From positions 35,395,312 through 35,459,311 of the forward strand of contig OY365807.1 of the NCBI GenBank assembly GCA_959347315.1: DNA of 64,000 nucleotides. The letters are read 5' to 3'. Of this stretch, positions 1 to 13,456 are shown in pieces (position 1 is the first letter of the stretch; the number at the start of each line of letters is the position of its first letter). Below the pieces are notes generated by a model. That model did no database searches and was not told the DNA's origin. It saw only the letters and a list, made by a program, of their open reading frames with translations. Both the position numbers and the translations under genes were made by a program. The DNA comes from Bimastos eiseni (lineage: Eukaryota > Annelida > Clitellata > Crassiclitellata > Lumbricidae).

Positions 1-660
1 GGGTGCGAATGGTGTAGTGGCGAACAGTACTGTGATCGTCGACTAATGATGGATGTATTCTCCGTGTGTAATCAGGAGTTATTTTCGTTCTCGAACTATC
101 GGTCATGAGCGGTGGAATGCAGAAACTCTTTTCACGTTAATATAGATGGACTGAGAGATTAATATCAGCATCTATAGTGTGTCTCTTCTGACATACTTGT
201 CAACGGAATCGAGGCTACGCAAGTATCACATTAAGTCCGATTCATCATTCGGACGTGACGAGTGCGAGTGGAGGACGGCACAGAAGCATTTGAGGTGAAG
301 AGGCTAGAGGCAACAATCATCCGAGAAGAAGCAATCGACAGAATTTATACAAAGAAAGAATCCAAATGAACACTACAGAAATCCACTGCAGATCTACTCC
401 ATTCCCGTGGGAGGTAGATATCTGACCTTAGAAGCGCTATTAGCTAATCTAGGCTGGCTAGGTAGTCATAAGTTAGATTAGTTCATAATCAATTTGTATC
501 TTAGAATTCTATTTAAATACTTTGCTGATTTTGACTGTTTTTGCAATATAATTGACGATGAAAGTTTGCAGTAGTTATTGATTAATTACTATTCAATTGA
601 ACTCATGAATATGTATATGAAGAGGCGTGATGGCCAAACCAAGGCAGAATAAGTTGAACT
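1..660. other. No gene recognised; downstream side of ZER1 exon 11
   Basis: Should be intron of the ZER1-like gene, since its C-terminal exons are still missing. I read the minus strand for the expected LLGNxAEV-type ARM sequence and did not find it. Confidence 0.5.
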
Positions 661-710
661 GTGTATATGCATCGTTACAAATACAATGCAGATAAAAATG
701 TGAATAGTAC

Positions 711-3700
711 CTCAAGACATTTCATGAAGACAGCCATGCCATCCTCTTCGATGAATCTCATGCAGTTAATTGCAGTTTCATCTTTCAAGGAAAAACACCA
801 ACATTTGAACAATACGATAAGGATTAGAGCTGTACTAATAGCAATTATTGCCAACCATGACGATGCTGCATACACTGATTATTGAAATAGCCTATATGAT
901 TTAAAACAGATTATTACAACCGATACTGACTATTGTTCTAACCATAGTCAGTATGATTGCTTGGATAATCAGCTCGATTATACGCAAGCAAATTGGTAAA
1001 GCTCTAGCAAGTAATCTTAGTATACTTCATTACTTTCACCTCTGACAAATGTAAAAAAAATTAATCAAAACAAATAAGAATATTTAACTATCTTGATACA
1101 AAACCATCCATCATTCCTGATGCTATATGAAAGATGTCCACTGTCCTCAGTCCCTTGCCAAGTCCAGTGCTTCCCCAAGTGTTAGTTCAAGCAATGCAAG
1201 CTCCTCCTCTATGTTTCTATCCATCATTGTCTTGGTCTGCCGCCGTGTCTTTTTCCTTTGAATCTTTAATGTAGGATTTTACAAGCTGGCTTTCTCTCTA
1301 CATGTCCAAACCATTGAAATCTTCATTGAACGACTATGTCTAGCAGAGTTGTGCAGACACTGGATGCTTAATGCTTGTCTAATGCCATCGTTTAGCATCT
1401 GAAGTCTTGAAACTTCAGCGAAATTCCCTAGCCAACTCATTTCTCCTACAACAATTCTTTCTCATCTTGTTTTCACATTGTCCAACATACCAATCCGCAT
1501 AGTACTCGGTCATCGGGTGGCACCACCGACCTCATTACTCACAGAGACATTTCTGTCAGACTCTGGATCTGGATGATCAATTGGCCCGAACTGCTCAACT
1601 TAACACTCTCCAACAGTTCTTTCACTGAAAGGAGGTGGCCTACATGCTATCAAATGCCTGTTCGAATTCTATGAAATTCATGATGACCATCTGGTTACAT
1701 TTTATGCATTTTTCAAGTACCTTACTTATTGTGAAGAGTTGATCAATTGTACTTTTTCCTGGCCTGGCCTGAAGCTTGTTCTTGTCCAAGTGCCTTTTCA
1801 ACATAACTGCTTTATGTGGTTTTGTACCATATTGTTAATAGAATGCTCTGCAGACCAATGCCTCTGTAGTTCTTGCAGTCTTGTTGATATATTTTTCCTT
1901 TGGTTGCATATTGGGACAATTGTTGGTTTTGACCAGTGTTCTGGTATTTCTCCCTCTTGAATATAATTATAACAAAAGCTGCCTGATCACAAGAAAATGA
2001 AATCTTTTACCTTAGCTACTATCTAGAGTTTCTACACTAAAGGCAACCTATTCTTAGCCCCAATACAGACGCCACTCATAAATGCAACTTGAATTATTGG
2101 CAGAAGGTTTCCCACCTGTTACATTCCACATCATGCTCCAGGCCACTTCCATAACTTCATCACAAAGATTTCGATCCAATTTTTCCTTAATAAGGGACAA
2201 CATTGTCTGAAATTAAAACAATACCAAAATCATATTACGAGCGTGCAGATGCGCTTCTATCACCAGTCTTTAAGAATTCGTAAATCTTTCAAATGGAAAC
2301 TCATAGCTTATAGCGTGGAAATTTACTGGAGCAATCAGTACAGCAAAACTTCAATATATTTACATTAAATCAGCATTATGTATGTATGTATGTACCCAGC
2401 AAGACAGATTTTCAGACATGAAGTCAACATCCATTTACGAGGAGCCACTCTGATGATAAACAGGAGTGAATGAGTGATCAGTGGGTGATAAGCATTGATC
2501 ACAGTGCCCATCATCATCATCATCATTGCTCCTCATTCTATAGTTTATGTGCTTTAAAAACCTCAGAAACTGCTGCTATCTATCAACTCTAGTTGTGAAG
2601 TCATTGGTGTTGCATGTGTGTGTGTGTGTGAGAGACAGCCTGCCATTGGTGACTCCTATAGTTAACTCAGCTGTCTGCTAATCAAAAATGTACAGTTCTC
2701 AATGCCATTAAACATCACATAGGCTTGCACAGAGCACCTCTGATCTTTTCGTAGTTTGAGTGGCACTACACAAATGTCAATAACTGTTACAAATATAATA
2801 GTTTGAGAAAGTATTGAAAGACAGAAGAAGAAGAGGATAAAATAATAACACATTTCACCAAAAACAGGCACACTAATGTTCTTTTTCAGGATAGAGACGC
2901 ATGGAGAACAACGGTCAAATGTGATGATGAATGTTCTTGTTTCAAATATTTTACTTACTAACTTTTCTACAAGTCTAATCGAATATTACATAATTAAAAA
3001 TAATATTCCACCATTCAGCATCAGTGTCATCAATGGTAAACACCATCTAAAATATGTAGCCCTTGCTGGAATTGTTAAACCAAATCAAAATGGATTGAAA
3101 ACAAATTTATACACCAAGTTGTTTGTAAATTTTACATTCACTGTCAGCTTTATAAATTCAATCATCCTGAATTCTCTGCTATTTATTTAACATTGATTTC
3201 AAGTACTGCAACATTTTGGTCATCTTCTAGCACAAATAAAACTTAAAAGTTAATGTTTACCAAAGACCATGCGAGCTTCTTGACAAATCATTGTAACAAA
3301 TAGTGTACATTACAGTTAGTATTTTATGAAAAAATCCTGGTTTGCAATTAGGAACTAGAAAGCAACAGCAGACAATGAATGACCTACTTTGAAAGCCCCA
3401 AGTTTTCCAACAAGTTCCTTTTCTGCATGATCCACTTGGCAAGCAAGAGAGTTTAGAAGATAGATGCTGATGCGCTGGACAAAGTTTTCCTGCATCTGGA
3501 CTGGCAGAGACACGATGCGAAGCAGAAGTGAAACGAGGCGTTCGTAGCTATGCATCTATAATCATATGATTAGTGTCAAGTACAAAATTTTAAACCTAAA
3601 CATAAGAAATAATTGTAATAAACACTTCACTTCTCCACGGTATATACAATGTACCACAGAAATGTATCCACCAAATACATATATATCTGGAAAGATGGAA

Positions 3701-6700
3701 GTGCATGTACCTGTAAATTGGGTCATTTATCCATTTAAATTCAAAACTACAAGAAGTTTCCAAAGTTTCCATGCTTCAAACTTGACACTGCTTGCAAACA
3801 CATTGGTCTCATAAAAAAATCAGTTGCCAGCATTTTGATGAGTCTCTCTGGAGAATCAGTCAGATGCCATGAAAGTATTTAACCACTGATGGCCCACCTC
3901 TCAAGATGTGCATACTTAAGACTTGCTGTAGGACTTTCATTCAAAGTAACTTTGCATCAACAGCACCAATGCCATTGGTGGCAGCATCAAATCTTAGTAA
4001 ACGTTCTGCAGAATGAAGCAGACTGATGCTAAGCAGAATCCGCCCATTTCGCACCACCTACATCGATGATCATCGGTGGAATGTATACTTAACACTACAA
4101 GAGCTCAGAGTTTTTAGAGATATAGTATTTTATATATATTTAATTGAGTTTCTTACAACATCCTGAGGGATCTTGAAGTGACAAAGGGTCAGACAGCCAT
4201 TACGAAGCATCTACAGCACAACAAAGCAGGAATGAAATAACAAAACAACAATCAAGGCCAGTTTCTCACTCTTGTCCTTCAAAAACAATTTAAAAAGAAT
4301 AATATTTTAAGTCCTATGAAGCCATATCATCCTCTCAAAATTGCATGAGATTAGAAACATCTGAAGAAGACATACCGTTGTTTCATTCACGTGTGTCTCC
4401 ATTGCATCCAAAAGGACTTTAACCAGTTCCCTTAATGCAACAAAACCAACATTGAAGCAACATTATGACTTTTACCCTTTGGAAGGTAATATGCCAAGTG
4501 CTACATTAAAGTGAGGTTGTGTGTAATCTTGTCACGTTATAAAACTGAAGTAATATGAGACTTATATCCCTGACCATGTTATTAAGAATTATCTTAATTA
4601 TGAGGCAAGCATGTTTACCAAAAAGGTAGAACACTTGAAGTCATGCTTGTGAGAACTCATAAAAGTATTAAAAATTTTTTACTGAAGTACTGTCATACAG
4701 TAGAACTACTGTAAACCATTGCAAAATAGTAAAAGTAAAATCAAAATAAAGCTATATGAAAGTGACACTTAAAATCGCTTTTCCAGAATGTAATGTATCA
4801 CACATCTATAGATCTGCATAACACCGCTCAAATCAGCAGCGCTCTCAATGGGCATCTATAGAACTGGTAAGGTGAGAGGGTTAGTAATTCCAAACATTCC
4901 AGGTGCATGGACTGTGGATGACAGTTCCAAGCTGAGAGGCTAGCAAAGCTCCTGACCAACATAGGCAAAGGTCATAAGCTTCAACCTGCTAGAGTGCTAA
5001 TCTAAAACTAAGTGGGAGTGCCAGCCTATTCACAGATGGCGCGTCCAGCCAGAGGGGTTGTCCAGAGATGACAAGTGAAGATTCAAGATACTTTGCCAGG
5101 GGCATTACAGAAGATGCAAATATGATCATAATTTAGATAAAGGTCTCCATACAATTGAGAACATTTAACATCAAAAGTCAAATCAACTTTATTTTCAACT
5201 TTAACACTCTCAGTGACCACAACAGCCAAGTTTCCCAATAGCTGACTTTATAATATAAATAAATTACATGAAAAATACAACATACTTCTTTATCTTTGTT
5301 GTGAAGAAGTGTTTGCAATCTCCTTTCACAATATAAAACAGAGTCGCACTGAAAAGAAATAGGCACGAATCCTTTAATTAACAAATTAAACTAAATGAAA
5401 TAACTACTCAGTATTATTAGCCCAAGGACAAAAGCTTTGATCAGTAATGAGCAGACTAACGCTGCTTTAAATCTCACTGAAATACAAGATCATTTATTCA
5501 CTATTTTGACTTTGTTCCCAAGCTGCTAAATATACTAACTCAGATTCCAAGTACACATCAATACCAGATTCAGTGACCATCAACTCAAGTAATGTGCATT
5601 ATAACTAGGGATGTTAAACGAAAACAGGAATTTCGGTTTAGAAAGTGGTAACCAGTTTATGTCACTTGCAAACCGGTATTCAAATCTTTTTATTGTTTTC
5701 GCCTTACTATTTATTACATCTATCCCGGCTTAATTCCCATAGGAAGACGCTCAGGTAAGTCGGCCAACTTCAAAGGTACAGACGCAGGCAGCTACGCAAA
5801 ATATTTCCCGTCTGTATCTTCCAACAGGGTAATTAATAGCTGCCCATTGCTAATAAATGGCCCTTTTGCCGAGATAAGCTTGACACGAGAGCATGAGCTA
5901 GGAGAAGGGCAACCCGAGCTGACAGAGATAGTGTAAGACCTGACTTCAAAGCACCCACTTAAACACTTCCATAGAGTGTTGACGCTGCATTGCGATACGT
6001 AATACATGAAATAACGTGCAGAGTTGTGTTATATTATAATTTACAATATTTTTCTAAGAACACCAATAAAAACTGGTAACCGGTTTAAAACAGGTTTTTT
6101 AAATCCGGTAACCAGTTGGCCCTCAAAAACGAAATTAACAACCCTAATTTTAACGGTGCTACATAAATCATTAGATTAGACAGATAAAAGTCTAAAAAAA
6201 TTAGATGTATTTAGCAGAAGGAACCTGTACCTCCCAGATATCTGAATCGTCTTCTCATCTTTATATGCCTTCATAGCAGCCAATATGCCCTACACAAATG
6301 AATACACAAATGGAAGTTAAATAGATTTCACATTCAGAGAAATCAACAGATGTAACAGGTATTGCACATTATTTAGATTAAGAGATTTTTCTTAAACTTG
6401 AAGTAGCATATATGACAAGTTTCTGTGTATCTGGTCCAAGGCATGGCTAGCCAATGCCATGTTCAGCTAAAGACAGCGCAATGCAAACAATTTCTAGAAA
6501 TCTGTGCAAGACACACCAACACGTACATTGGATTAAAAAACTACTTATAAAACTTATAAAAAAAGATAATTATGACTGGGAATAAATACAAATAAGGCCT
6601 CATATAATTAATTATACAGATTTCAATTAATATGTGACCCAGGAGAAAAAAATAGTCATATACAGAAAAATTTTGAAAATGAATATTATAAATAGTTTTA

Positions 6701-9700
6701 AAGAACATAATGTTTGCCTTACATGACACCAAGATTTCTGTTTATCCTACTTTTTGATAAAATTATGAATCATCACATGTCCATTGTCCACTCTTTGGAA
6801 ATTGTTAATTCAAAAAACCCACAGAAAGATGCTTGGATGTAACATGTAAACGATCACAGCAACTATAGCAACTGTGCACAAAATCTAATAAAACTTGCCA
6901 CAGTATGATAATGTACCTATACCAACATCCCCCGAAAATAATATATATTTATCGCGGATGGCTCTAATATTACCTTCATTTTAGGTCTTGTAAATAAATT
7001 ATTTGTTTAAAGTAGTGAGTAAACAAAAACTAGAAAAAACACAATATAACCTTGAATTTCATCAAATGTGAGGAATAAGACAATAAAACAATATACACAT
7101 GTGCCTATTTACATTAAAATCTGAAACTGAGCAAAATTTACTTCTGATCAAATTTCTGTTTTTCTAGCAATGAAATTTGTTAGACAACTAAGCCCTGTAA
7201 TAATGACTAGGGCTGTAAATTCTTCGCTGTCAAAACATGAAACAAAGAATTCGTAGCGTATTCACGGTCAAATGTGTAACACAATAAATAAGTCAATAAC
7301 TGAGTATGATCAACGGCCATTCATGCAAATAATGGCAGGTGCTGTTACTGTGACATCTGCTTTATACAATACAACTGTTATTTGATATTGTCCTTCTTAC
7401 AGTTTAGTTCAGAAGTGCACACACGCCTCGATGGCACAACTGCAGTTGTAATGCAGAGCAATTGTGTGCGAAGAACTTTCTCAAGGTCCCTACACAGTGA
7501 CGCCTCGGACAAGAGTCGAACCCTCAGCGCACACTGAGCGTTACGGGCCAACCGCTCTAACCAATCAGCCACCATGTCACACAATTTTGCAAACACAGCT
7601 GAAAGAGCAGGTTGCAAATATTCCCCTTTTGCCTTTCCACTCTCGACATTCAGTGCTTATTCCGGTGCTTAGTGCAACTATCCCTCCACCTAAATTCGAC
7701 GGGCATATGGCATGTTCTGCAAAATAATAAATCGCCGCTTGCTACTCACCTGAAACGTACAGGGCTTAAAATGAATGCCTTCCTCTAGCCACCGAATGTT
7801 TGAGAGTTTTTGCACACGAAGTTGTAACTAATGTTTACTTTTAACACATCAAAAACACTAGCAGCACGAAAAAACTGTCAAATTCGCGGCCATTCATGGC
7901 AAAACCTTAAAATTCGTGGTAGTATCAAAAATTTGCGATGACCGCGAAAAATGTACAGCCCCATTAATGACCATAAAGCCTGTGCCGCTTCTGCCATTTA
8001 TATTTGCCATGAAAATGAACAATAAAAGCTTTGACAAAATTCACAATACCAACTACAGAAAAATAAGAAGCAGTGCTTGCACATGTATTCAATGCAGACC
8101 TCAAGGGCTCGCTTGTGATTGTTGCAGTCTGAGTACTTGAAAAGATGGAAGAGATGGTTGAGAGACATCAGAAGCAGTTCCTGCCTTTCAATGTACGACT
8201 GAACGGCCAGAAGAATCTGATCTTCGTTCACGTCTCCTGTCACCTGGAAAATCAACCAACAATAACAAAATGTACAGCACTGCAGACAACACAACCATTA
8301 AAGCAACATTGGTTTAATCAATGACACTTACAATGTCCTATCTTCAGGCTATCATTATCAGAAACATTGTCTGAAAGGAGCCTAAGCCTCTGTTACACAA
8401 ATGAAATGTTGGCATCAACAGCAAATCATTAACTTAACCCCAGATTCAAATTGCTACATCCTAAAACTATACTGAAGACCCACAGATTCATATGCGCTTG
8501 GGAAGCTGGACCTGAATGTCGGTGATCAGTTTCATAATGGTGCTTTATGACCAAAATGTTGAACGAAAAACAAAATTTATGGGACTTTCAGACCTGAAAT
8601 TCAGCCATCCCTTTTGTTTATGCTAGTGTTTTGCAAGGTACCATAATACTGAAGGAAAAGGAAATTCAACACATGATTTTCGATAATTTGGTGTTGGATC
8701 AAGAGTTGTTGTTTATGAATTTCATGCATACATGTGTAGCAGGATCAAAACTGCTTTATACGCGGTTCGCATGGCAACGAAAGTGATACCAGCAACTAAG
8801 TCCTGAAGGTGATGCTGTGTCGACTAGGATTGTTGCCAGCCTCCAAAAAATTTTAATTAAAAGTGTCAGACCTCTCAATGATATGATAGATTCATAAAAG
8901 TTTTATATTTTTCATAATTCCAGAACAAGAATCATTGACTTACATCATTGCTAAACAATTACTTTAATTTCTTTAAGTACTCAATCAATCAATCAATCAA
9001 TCAACCACTCAATGAATCAATAGTATTTGATCAGGAACAAGTACTCCAGTATTAAGGCAGTAAACAAATTGGACTACACAGATTTCTAACTATTATTCTG
9101 CCATTGTGATTTGCAAAATAGTATTTGCAATTATAGTTACCAGATGACAAAACTTCACAACCGAATGCAAAGTTCTACTGCTCCCACTAACTATCAATTA
9201 TGACTTGAGATTGCAAACTGCCCAGATTGTGACTGCCCACTCAACTTTTAAATGTGACCTAATAGAACAAACACCACATCGTAAACACACATTTTTTCAT
9301 TAATATTTCTACTTATTAGCAATTGATTAAAATTTAGTACATTGCAAAATAAACCTGTTTTGCTGGCAGATTTTCCCTTTCACAGGCATTGTGTGCACAG
9401 TTCAGGAGACCCAAGTACTCCATGCAACGTCCCTCCAGACCAGGTATTGCAAACTGTTTCTTACTGCAAGAACATAAAAACATCGAAGACAGCTGCATGA
9501 ATAGTAGACCAAATTGATATTTAACACAATTTTAACCATACTTTTTTCACTATCATATAGCACAACCAAATTACAAATTAATCATCCTACAAAAAATTCA
9601 CAATTCACAACTTTAACTGATTTCTCAGGTGTTTTAATACTGTCCACAATACAATTTTCCTGACCAAAGACAGAATTCACAGTTTCAGTAGCAATGTTTT

Positions 9701-12657
9701 ATTTTAATCACTAGACAGGATTATACCATACTATATGGCTGTGAGACATGGACAATGACAAAGAACATGGAGAAGAAAATCAACGCATGCGAAATGTGGA
9801 TATGGAGGAAGATGCAGAGAATATCATGGACGGAGAAGAAGACAAACGAAGAAGTGCGCAGGAAGATTGGAGTCGAGAATGATGAGACGTTACAACAAAC
9901 AGCGTTGAGAAGGAATCTAGGGTTTTTCGGATATGTTATGCGATCAAATGGAATGGAAAAGGAAATGATGCTGGCATGTGGAGGAGGAAGGAAGAAAAGA
10001 GGGCGCCCAAGGAAAAAATGGTTGGATGTGATACATGAAAAAACTGAAATGAGCCTGGAGGAATTAAGAGATGCAACTTCGGACAGAAAAAACTGGAGAG
10101 GATTGGTCATGGCGGTCACTAGATTTCCAAGAAATAACAGCACAAGGTGACAAGGTGAGACAGGAAAAATTCAGTAAACTTTTGTAACATCTCATCAGCC
10201 TACATGTAAGGATAAACAGGTATTGTGTGGCATATCGATAAAGCACATATTACAGGTGCACAGCAAGTACAAAAACATAAAACATGCATTACATAATATA
10301 ACATGAAAACGGAGCAATGTTTAAATGTCGTTTCCCTCTGTTCGTTTAAACTGACCCAAAGTCGAATAGGAAATTTTCAATGGTGGCATTTGTGTACGTG
10401 TGCCATGTCAAAGCTGCTTTTATGGTGGGCCAGTGGCAATATTTTCCAGCATTTGGTGGGCCTGGGTGCTGAAGGCATCAGAGGAAAATGGGGAGAAGGG
10501 TAGTTTACTAAACTAAATCTAAATAGAGAATTTTTAGTATACAAACAATCATAAATTCGATCTTCACTATCAATCAAAAGCCTCTATCGTGAAGTGAGAA
10601 TTTAGTATTGACAGCACAGAAATTTGATTTTGGTTAACATGCAGAGAAAAATTACAAAATTGTAAGTTTTTTTCACAAACTGTGCAGTCTTTAGTCCTGG
10701 TTCCATGAACCAGAAAAACATCATTTTAACAGCCTTCCTTAAACATGCATCACTGACTCATTTAACCAATCACTTTAACTTAAACCCGTCAGAACCGTGT
10801 ACTTGCCAAGCTCTGCAAGACCATGCTCACTTTTTTTCAATCCCAACAAATCTTTTATGCCCTTATGGTCAGAACTTTGTATTAGATTTTTCAAGGAAGC
10901 TTAGCCACTGCAGCCAAACTTCCATCTCTTATTAACTAGACAGTCTAATGTTCTTACATTGGCTGCTCTTTGAGGTTACCATTGATGGATTTCTAATGCA
11001 TTAAGATACTGACACCAAAAAATTCTTAAGAACTATTTCAAAGCCTAAACTCTTTTCCCACAGAAATACCAACACCTTTGTCAAAGATCATTTAGGAACA
11101 GTATCAAGTATAAGCCTGTACAAATAAAAATTAATTTATATGCATGACTAATAAAGAAACAAAACATGATCTTTTTGAGTAAATTACTTATTTTTCTCCT
11201 CCTCTGTTGTGCTACTGCATTTTTCAGGGCGATGTGAAACTGGAACGTCTTCCAGACGACCAGCCAAATTGGTACCAGCGATCTCTAGACGGGTGAGTAG
11301 AGGAAGATTGCTGATGAGATATCTCATGTTACCATGTACATCTCCTTCGTACATCACAGGCTCCTCTTGGCGACTCTGTCCCAGATCCAAAACTCTACAA
11401 CAAAAGCCAGCCAAACATCATTCATTTATTACATCATGTATTGCATGGGATAGTTTGTCGTTGTTCAATATCAAAGTTTATGAACTGAAACACTCAACAC
11501 AAAACAGTAAGCTAATAATACGCACAATCACACATAGCAGTTTTAAGCAACACATCAACACTGCTCGTTCTCTTAAGACTTTTCTTTTCTCTAGGGGTTT
11601 TTCGCACTGGGACCGCCTCTGATTAGGTTGTACTGTGAGAGGCACTTTATAAATCCGTAAATAGAATAGAATAGGCAAACAACAGGCATGACAGAACGAA
11701 TCTCCTAAATTCACTGGATTCAAGAACTGTCCAAAGCTTTCATTTTTCTCAAACCTGATGAAGTAAACAAGTATGATTTATACAGCCCTTCAGTTTTCAA
11801 CACCATTGTTCACCTCCATTTTAGCATCAAGACCACAGATTTAATTATAAATGGCAACAAATCAGAACTACAAATGTGTAGAAATAATATTTTCCATCCA
11901 CTAAAAACACGCAAAAAACAACACACGCTTACCTCAGTGCTTTGACTTCTGCAATCGTTTTAAAGGCTGATGCTAGATCTCGAAGCATCACGCTGTGCAG
12001 GTTCAGCACCTGAAGACAGGGTAAGAGTCGCAGACATTCCATTTCACTTACATCAATGTCGGAACTGGATAGATCGAGCAACGTCAGCTGCGACATGCTA
12101 GAGAGCAAAGCATCGAGCAGTTTTGTTGACTCGGGCATCAGTCTGTTCAGAGTGAGAAACCTCAAATCCGAGCACTGCAGACGCTGGCATGAGTTGGCAG
12201 ACGACGCAGTACAGCCTCCTTTGCTACCAAGAAGAATTTGCGTTGCATTTGTAACATGAAGTAGAATGAGACTTCTGCTGTGTCTATTGATAACTTGTAG
12301 TGACTGAGGGGTCAGGTGTACAGAAGACAAGTGCAGTTCAGTGGGACAGTGAGAAAGTAACAGACTATCGAGGTCTTCGTCTGTAAGATCCGCAACTGTG
12401 CTTAGATTCAGTCGTTTCAGTTTCGTTTGATTCTGGCCTTGAAATATGTTGAGAACCTTTTTAGTTGTTACAACACCAGCTTTGACACATGCAAGAAATA
12501 GCTGCTGGTTGACTATATGCGACAGCATTAGACCTGCATTTAGCCCATCTTTCCGGAAGTTATCAGAAATTGCTTTGCCTAGGATTTCCACACAGCATTC
12601 GAGGCAAATATTATAGAGTGAATCAGGACTATTGTCTGGCCAGTCAATTCGACTCAT
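711..12657 (-). CDS. ZER1: ZER1/ZYG11B-family CUL2 ubiquitin-ligase substrate receptor, 3' end outside window
   Basis: Family role: ZER1 and ZYG11B are adaptors of CUL2-ElonginB/C ligases that recognise N-terminal glycine degrons. Seen: eleven coding exons, all joining in phase with GT-AG borders: 12657-11933, 11394-11188, 9463-9355, 8243-8100, 6289-6231, 5348-5286, 4430-4376, 4210-4157, 3555-3388, 2206-2116, 781-711 (582 codons). The start is the ATG at 12657, followed by SLYNICLECC, a VHL/BC-box-like motif (residues 13-22). Leucine-rich repeats fill about residues 60-330. ARM-like repeats follow from the exon that reads VTGDVNEDQ. MWNVTDET lies across the exon 10/11 junction; its W and D match the degron-binding positions of the family. 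Human ZER1 is about 766 residues, so roughly 180 C-terminal residues should lie beyond position 1. Features such as CQVDHAEKELVGKLG favour ZER1 over ZYG11B. The introns carry many transposons. Confidence 0.88.
1110..1965 (-). pseudogene. Non-LTR retrotransposon (LINE) reverse-transcriptase relic
   Basis: Read on the minus strand in shifting frames: PEHWSKPTIVPI, then STIDQLFTISKVLEKC, then EFEQAFDSM (the FDFxxAFD-type block), and finally the basic C-terminal tail IQRKKTRRQTKTMMDRNIEE. The order matches an RT of the endonuclease-RT type. There are many stops and frameshifts. It lies in the last visible ZER1 intron. Confidence 0.65.
5606..6146. mobile_element. hAT-type MITE in ZER1 intron
   Basis: 541 bp. 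Ends: TAGGGATGTTAA on the left; TAGGGTTGTTAA reverse-complemented on the right. Subterminal copies of GGTAACCRGTTT occur at both ends. Flanks ATTATAAC (5598-5605) and ATTTTAAC (6147-6154) match at 7 of 8, the hAT target size. Non-coding. Confidence 0.8.
7208..7963. mobile_element. hAT-type MITE carrying a nested SINE
   Basis: 756 bp in a ZER1 intron. Ends: TAGGGCTGTAAATTCTTCGC on the left; TGGGGCTGTACATTTTTCGC reverse-complemented on the right. Flanks ATAATGAC (7200-7207) and TTAATGAC (7964-7971) match at 7 of 8. The SINE at 7376-7582 lies inside it, so the SINE landed later. Confidence 0.78.
7376..7582 (-). mobile_element. tRNA-derived SINE, family A, copy 1
   Basis: On the minus strand the head reads TGGCTGATTGG (A box) and then GGTTCGACTCT (B box), as in a tRNA. 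Next come the family body GTCACTGTGTAGGGACCTTGAG and TGCTCTGCATTACAACTGCA, and the 3' end GAAGGACAATATCAAAT. It is nested in the MITE at 7208-7963. Confidence 0.8.
9719..10150 (+). pseudogene. LINE reverse-transcriptase C-terminal fragment, open frame
   Basis: An open frame starts YGCETWTMTKNMEKKINACE and goes through WRKMQRISW, LGFFGYVMRSNGMEKEMM and GRKKRGRPRKKWLDV to the stop at 10148. This is the typical end of a non-LTR RT ORF. It is undamaged over about 140 codons, so it is younger than the other LINE pieces. Antisense to ZER1, in an intron. Confidence 0.75.
11500..11680 (+). mobile_element. LINE 3' end with (TAGAA)n tail
   Basis: ARSLKTFLFSRGFS, then GCCTCTGATTAGGTTGTACT, GAGAGGCACTTTATAAATCC and TAGAATAGAATAGG. 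The same end occurs inverted at 15200-15285. Antisense to ZER1. Confidence 0.55.
11933..12657 (-). CDS. ZER1: ZER1-like exon 1: BC box and leucine-rich repeats
   Basis: This is the largest exon (725 bp coding, ending in phase 2 at an AG|GTAAGC donor). The minus-strand frame stays open upstream to an ATG at 12870, but that extension is hydrophobic and unlike the family. I therefore chose the ATG at 12657, which puts the SLxxxC Elongin-binding motif near the N-terminus as in ZER1 and ZYG11B. The leucine-rich repeats include LKRLNLSTVADLTDEDLDSL and LRFLTLNRLMPES. The next exon continues them with VLDLGQ and LTRLEIAG. Confidence 0.85.
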
Positions 12658-13456
12658 TGTGATGCTAAAACCAAATAACAAAACAAATATATTTAACGTA
12701 GTCATAAAGCAGACACAACAATCTGTTACTAGTAGATTCATTTTGATATAGTACCAGCAACTAAGTTGTGCATTTTTTTCTGTAAACTTTACAGTTACAT
12801 GGTCATTGACAAAGGCTCTCAGCTGCAGATCACAGTGTTTGGCCATCAAGGCATACAGAAATGCTAACAAATTGAATTAATTTTTGCCCTTGGTAATAAG
12901 ATTTAAACTCAATGTTGCAAATATGAAACTTTAAGGAAACATATTTCATTAACCTAACACTTTAGCAACAAGAGTTTACTAACTAACGTGACTGAAAACG
13001 AATGCAGCTCGTCGTGAAAGTGTTAAGAAATTATGGGTCTAGACTAAGCCTCTACAAAAGCAAAGGTCAAGGCCTAAATAAAAGTAAATGTTGCTCCAGG
13101 AAGCCTGAAGCTCTGTTTGGTTCAAACTCATTTTCATTTTTTCTGACTTTAAACTGCATGTTCAAGTCTGCATAACTCACCTGGGCAAGGTGTAACTTTT
13201 ACTCCTGACACAAATCTGGCTTCCACAGGAGTAGCATGTAAAATTAATATGTATGAGGCGGGTAATGTGTCTTACACTGGACATAAAGTTACTCCTAGTA
13301 TACCCTACCTTTCATTGCTAAAGAAGTAAATATCTCTCTGTACTTGTACTTGAGACATAAGTACTTGTTCTAGCAACCTAAATCCTTGCAACATCTCTGG
13401 TAACAGTTAGAACATTCCAGATAGCAGGAGAAGATAGAGCACAGCACACCCAGCAA

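Noticed and set aside
9721..10143. 140-codon open frame on the minus strand
   Set aside because: Shadow of the LINE frame on the plus strand, which has the recognisable RT tail.
12658..12870. Upstream extension of the ZER1 first exon to an ATG at 12870
   Set aside because: The extra 71 residues are hydrophobic and unlike the family; the ATG at 12657 gives the usual N-terminus.
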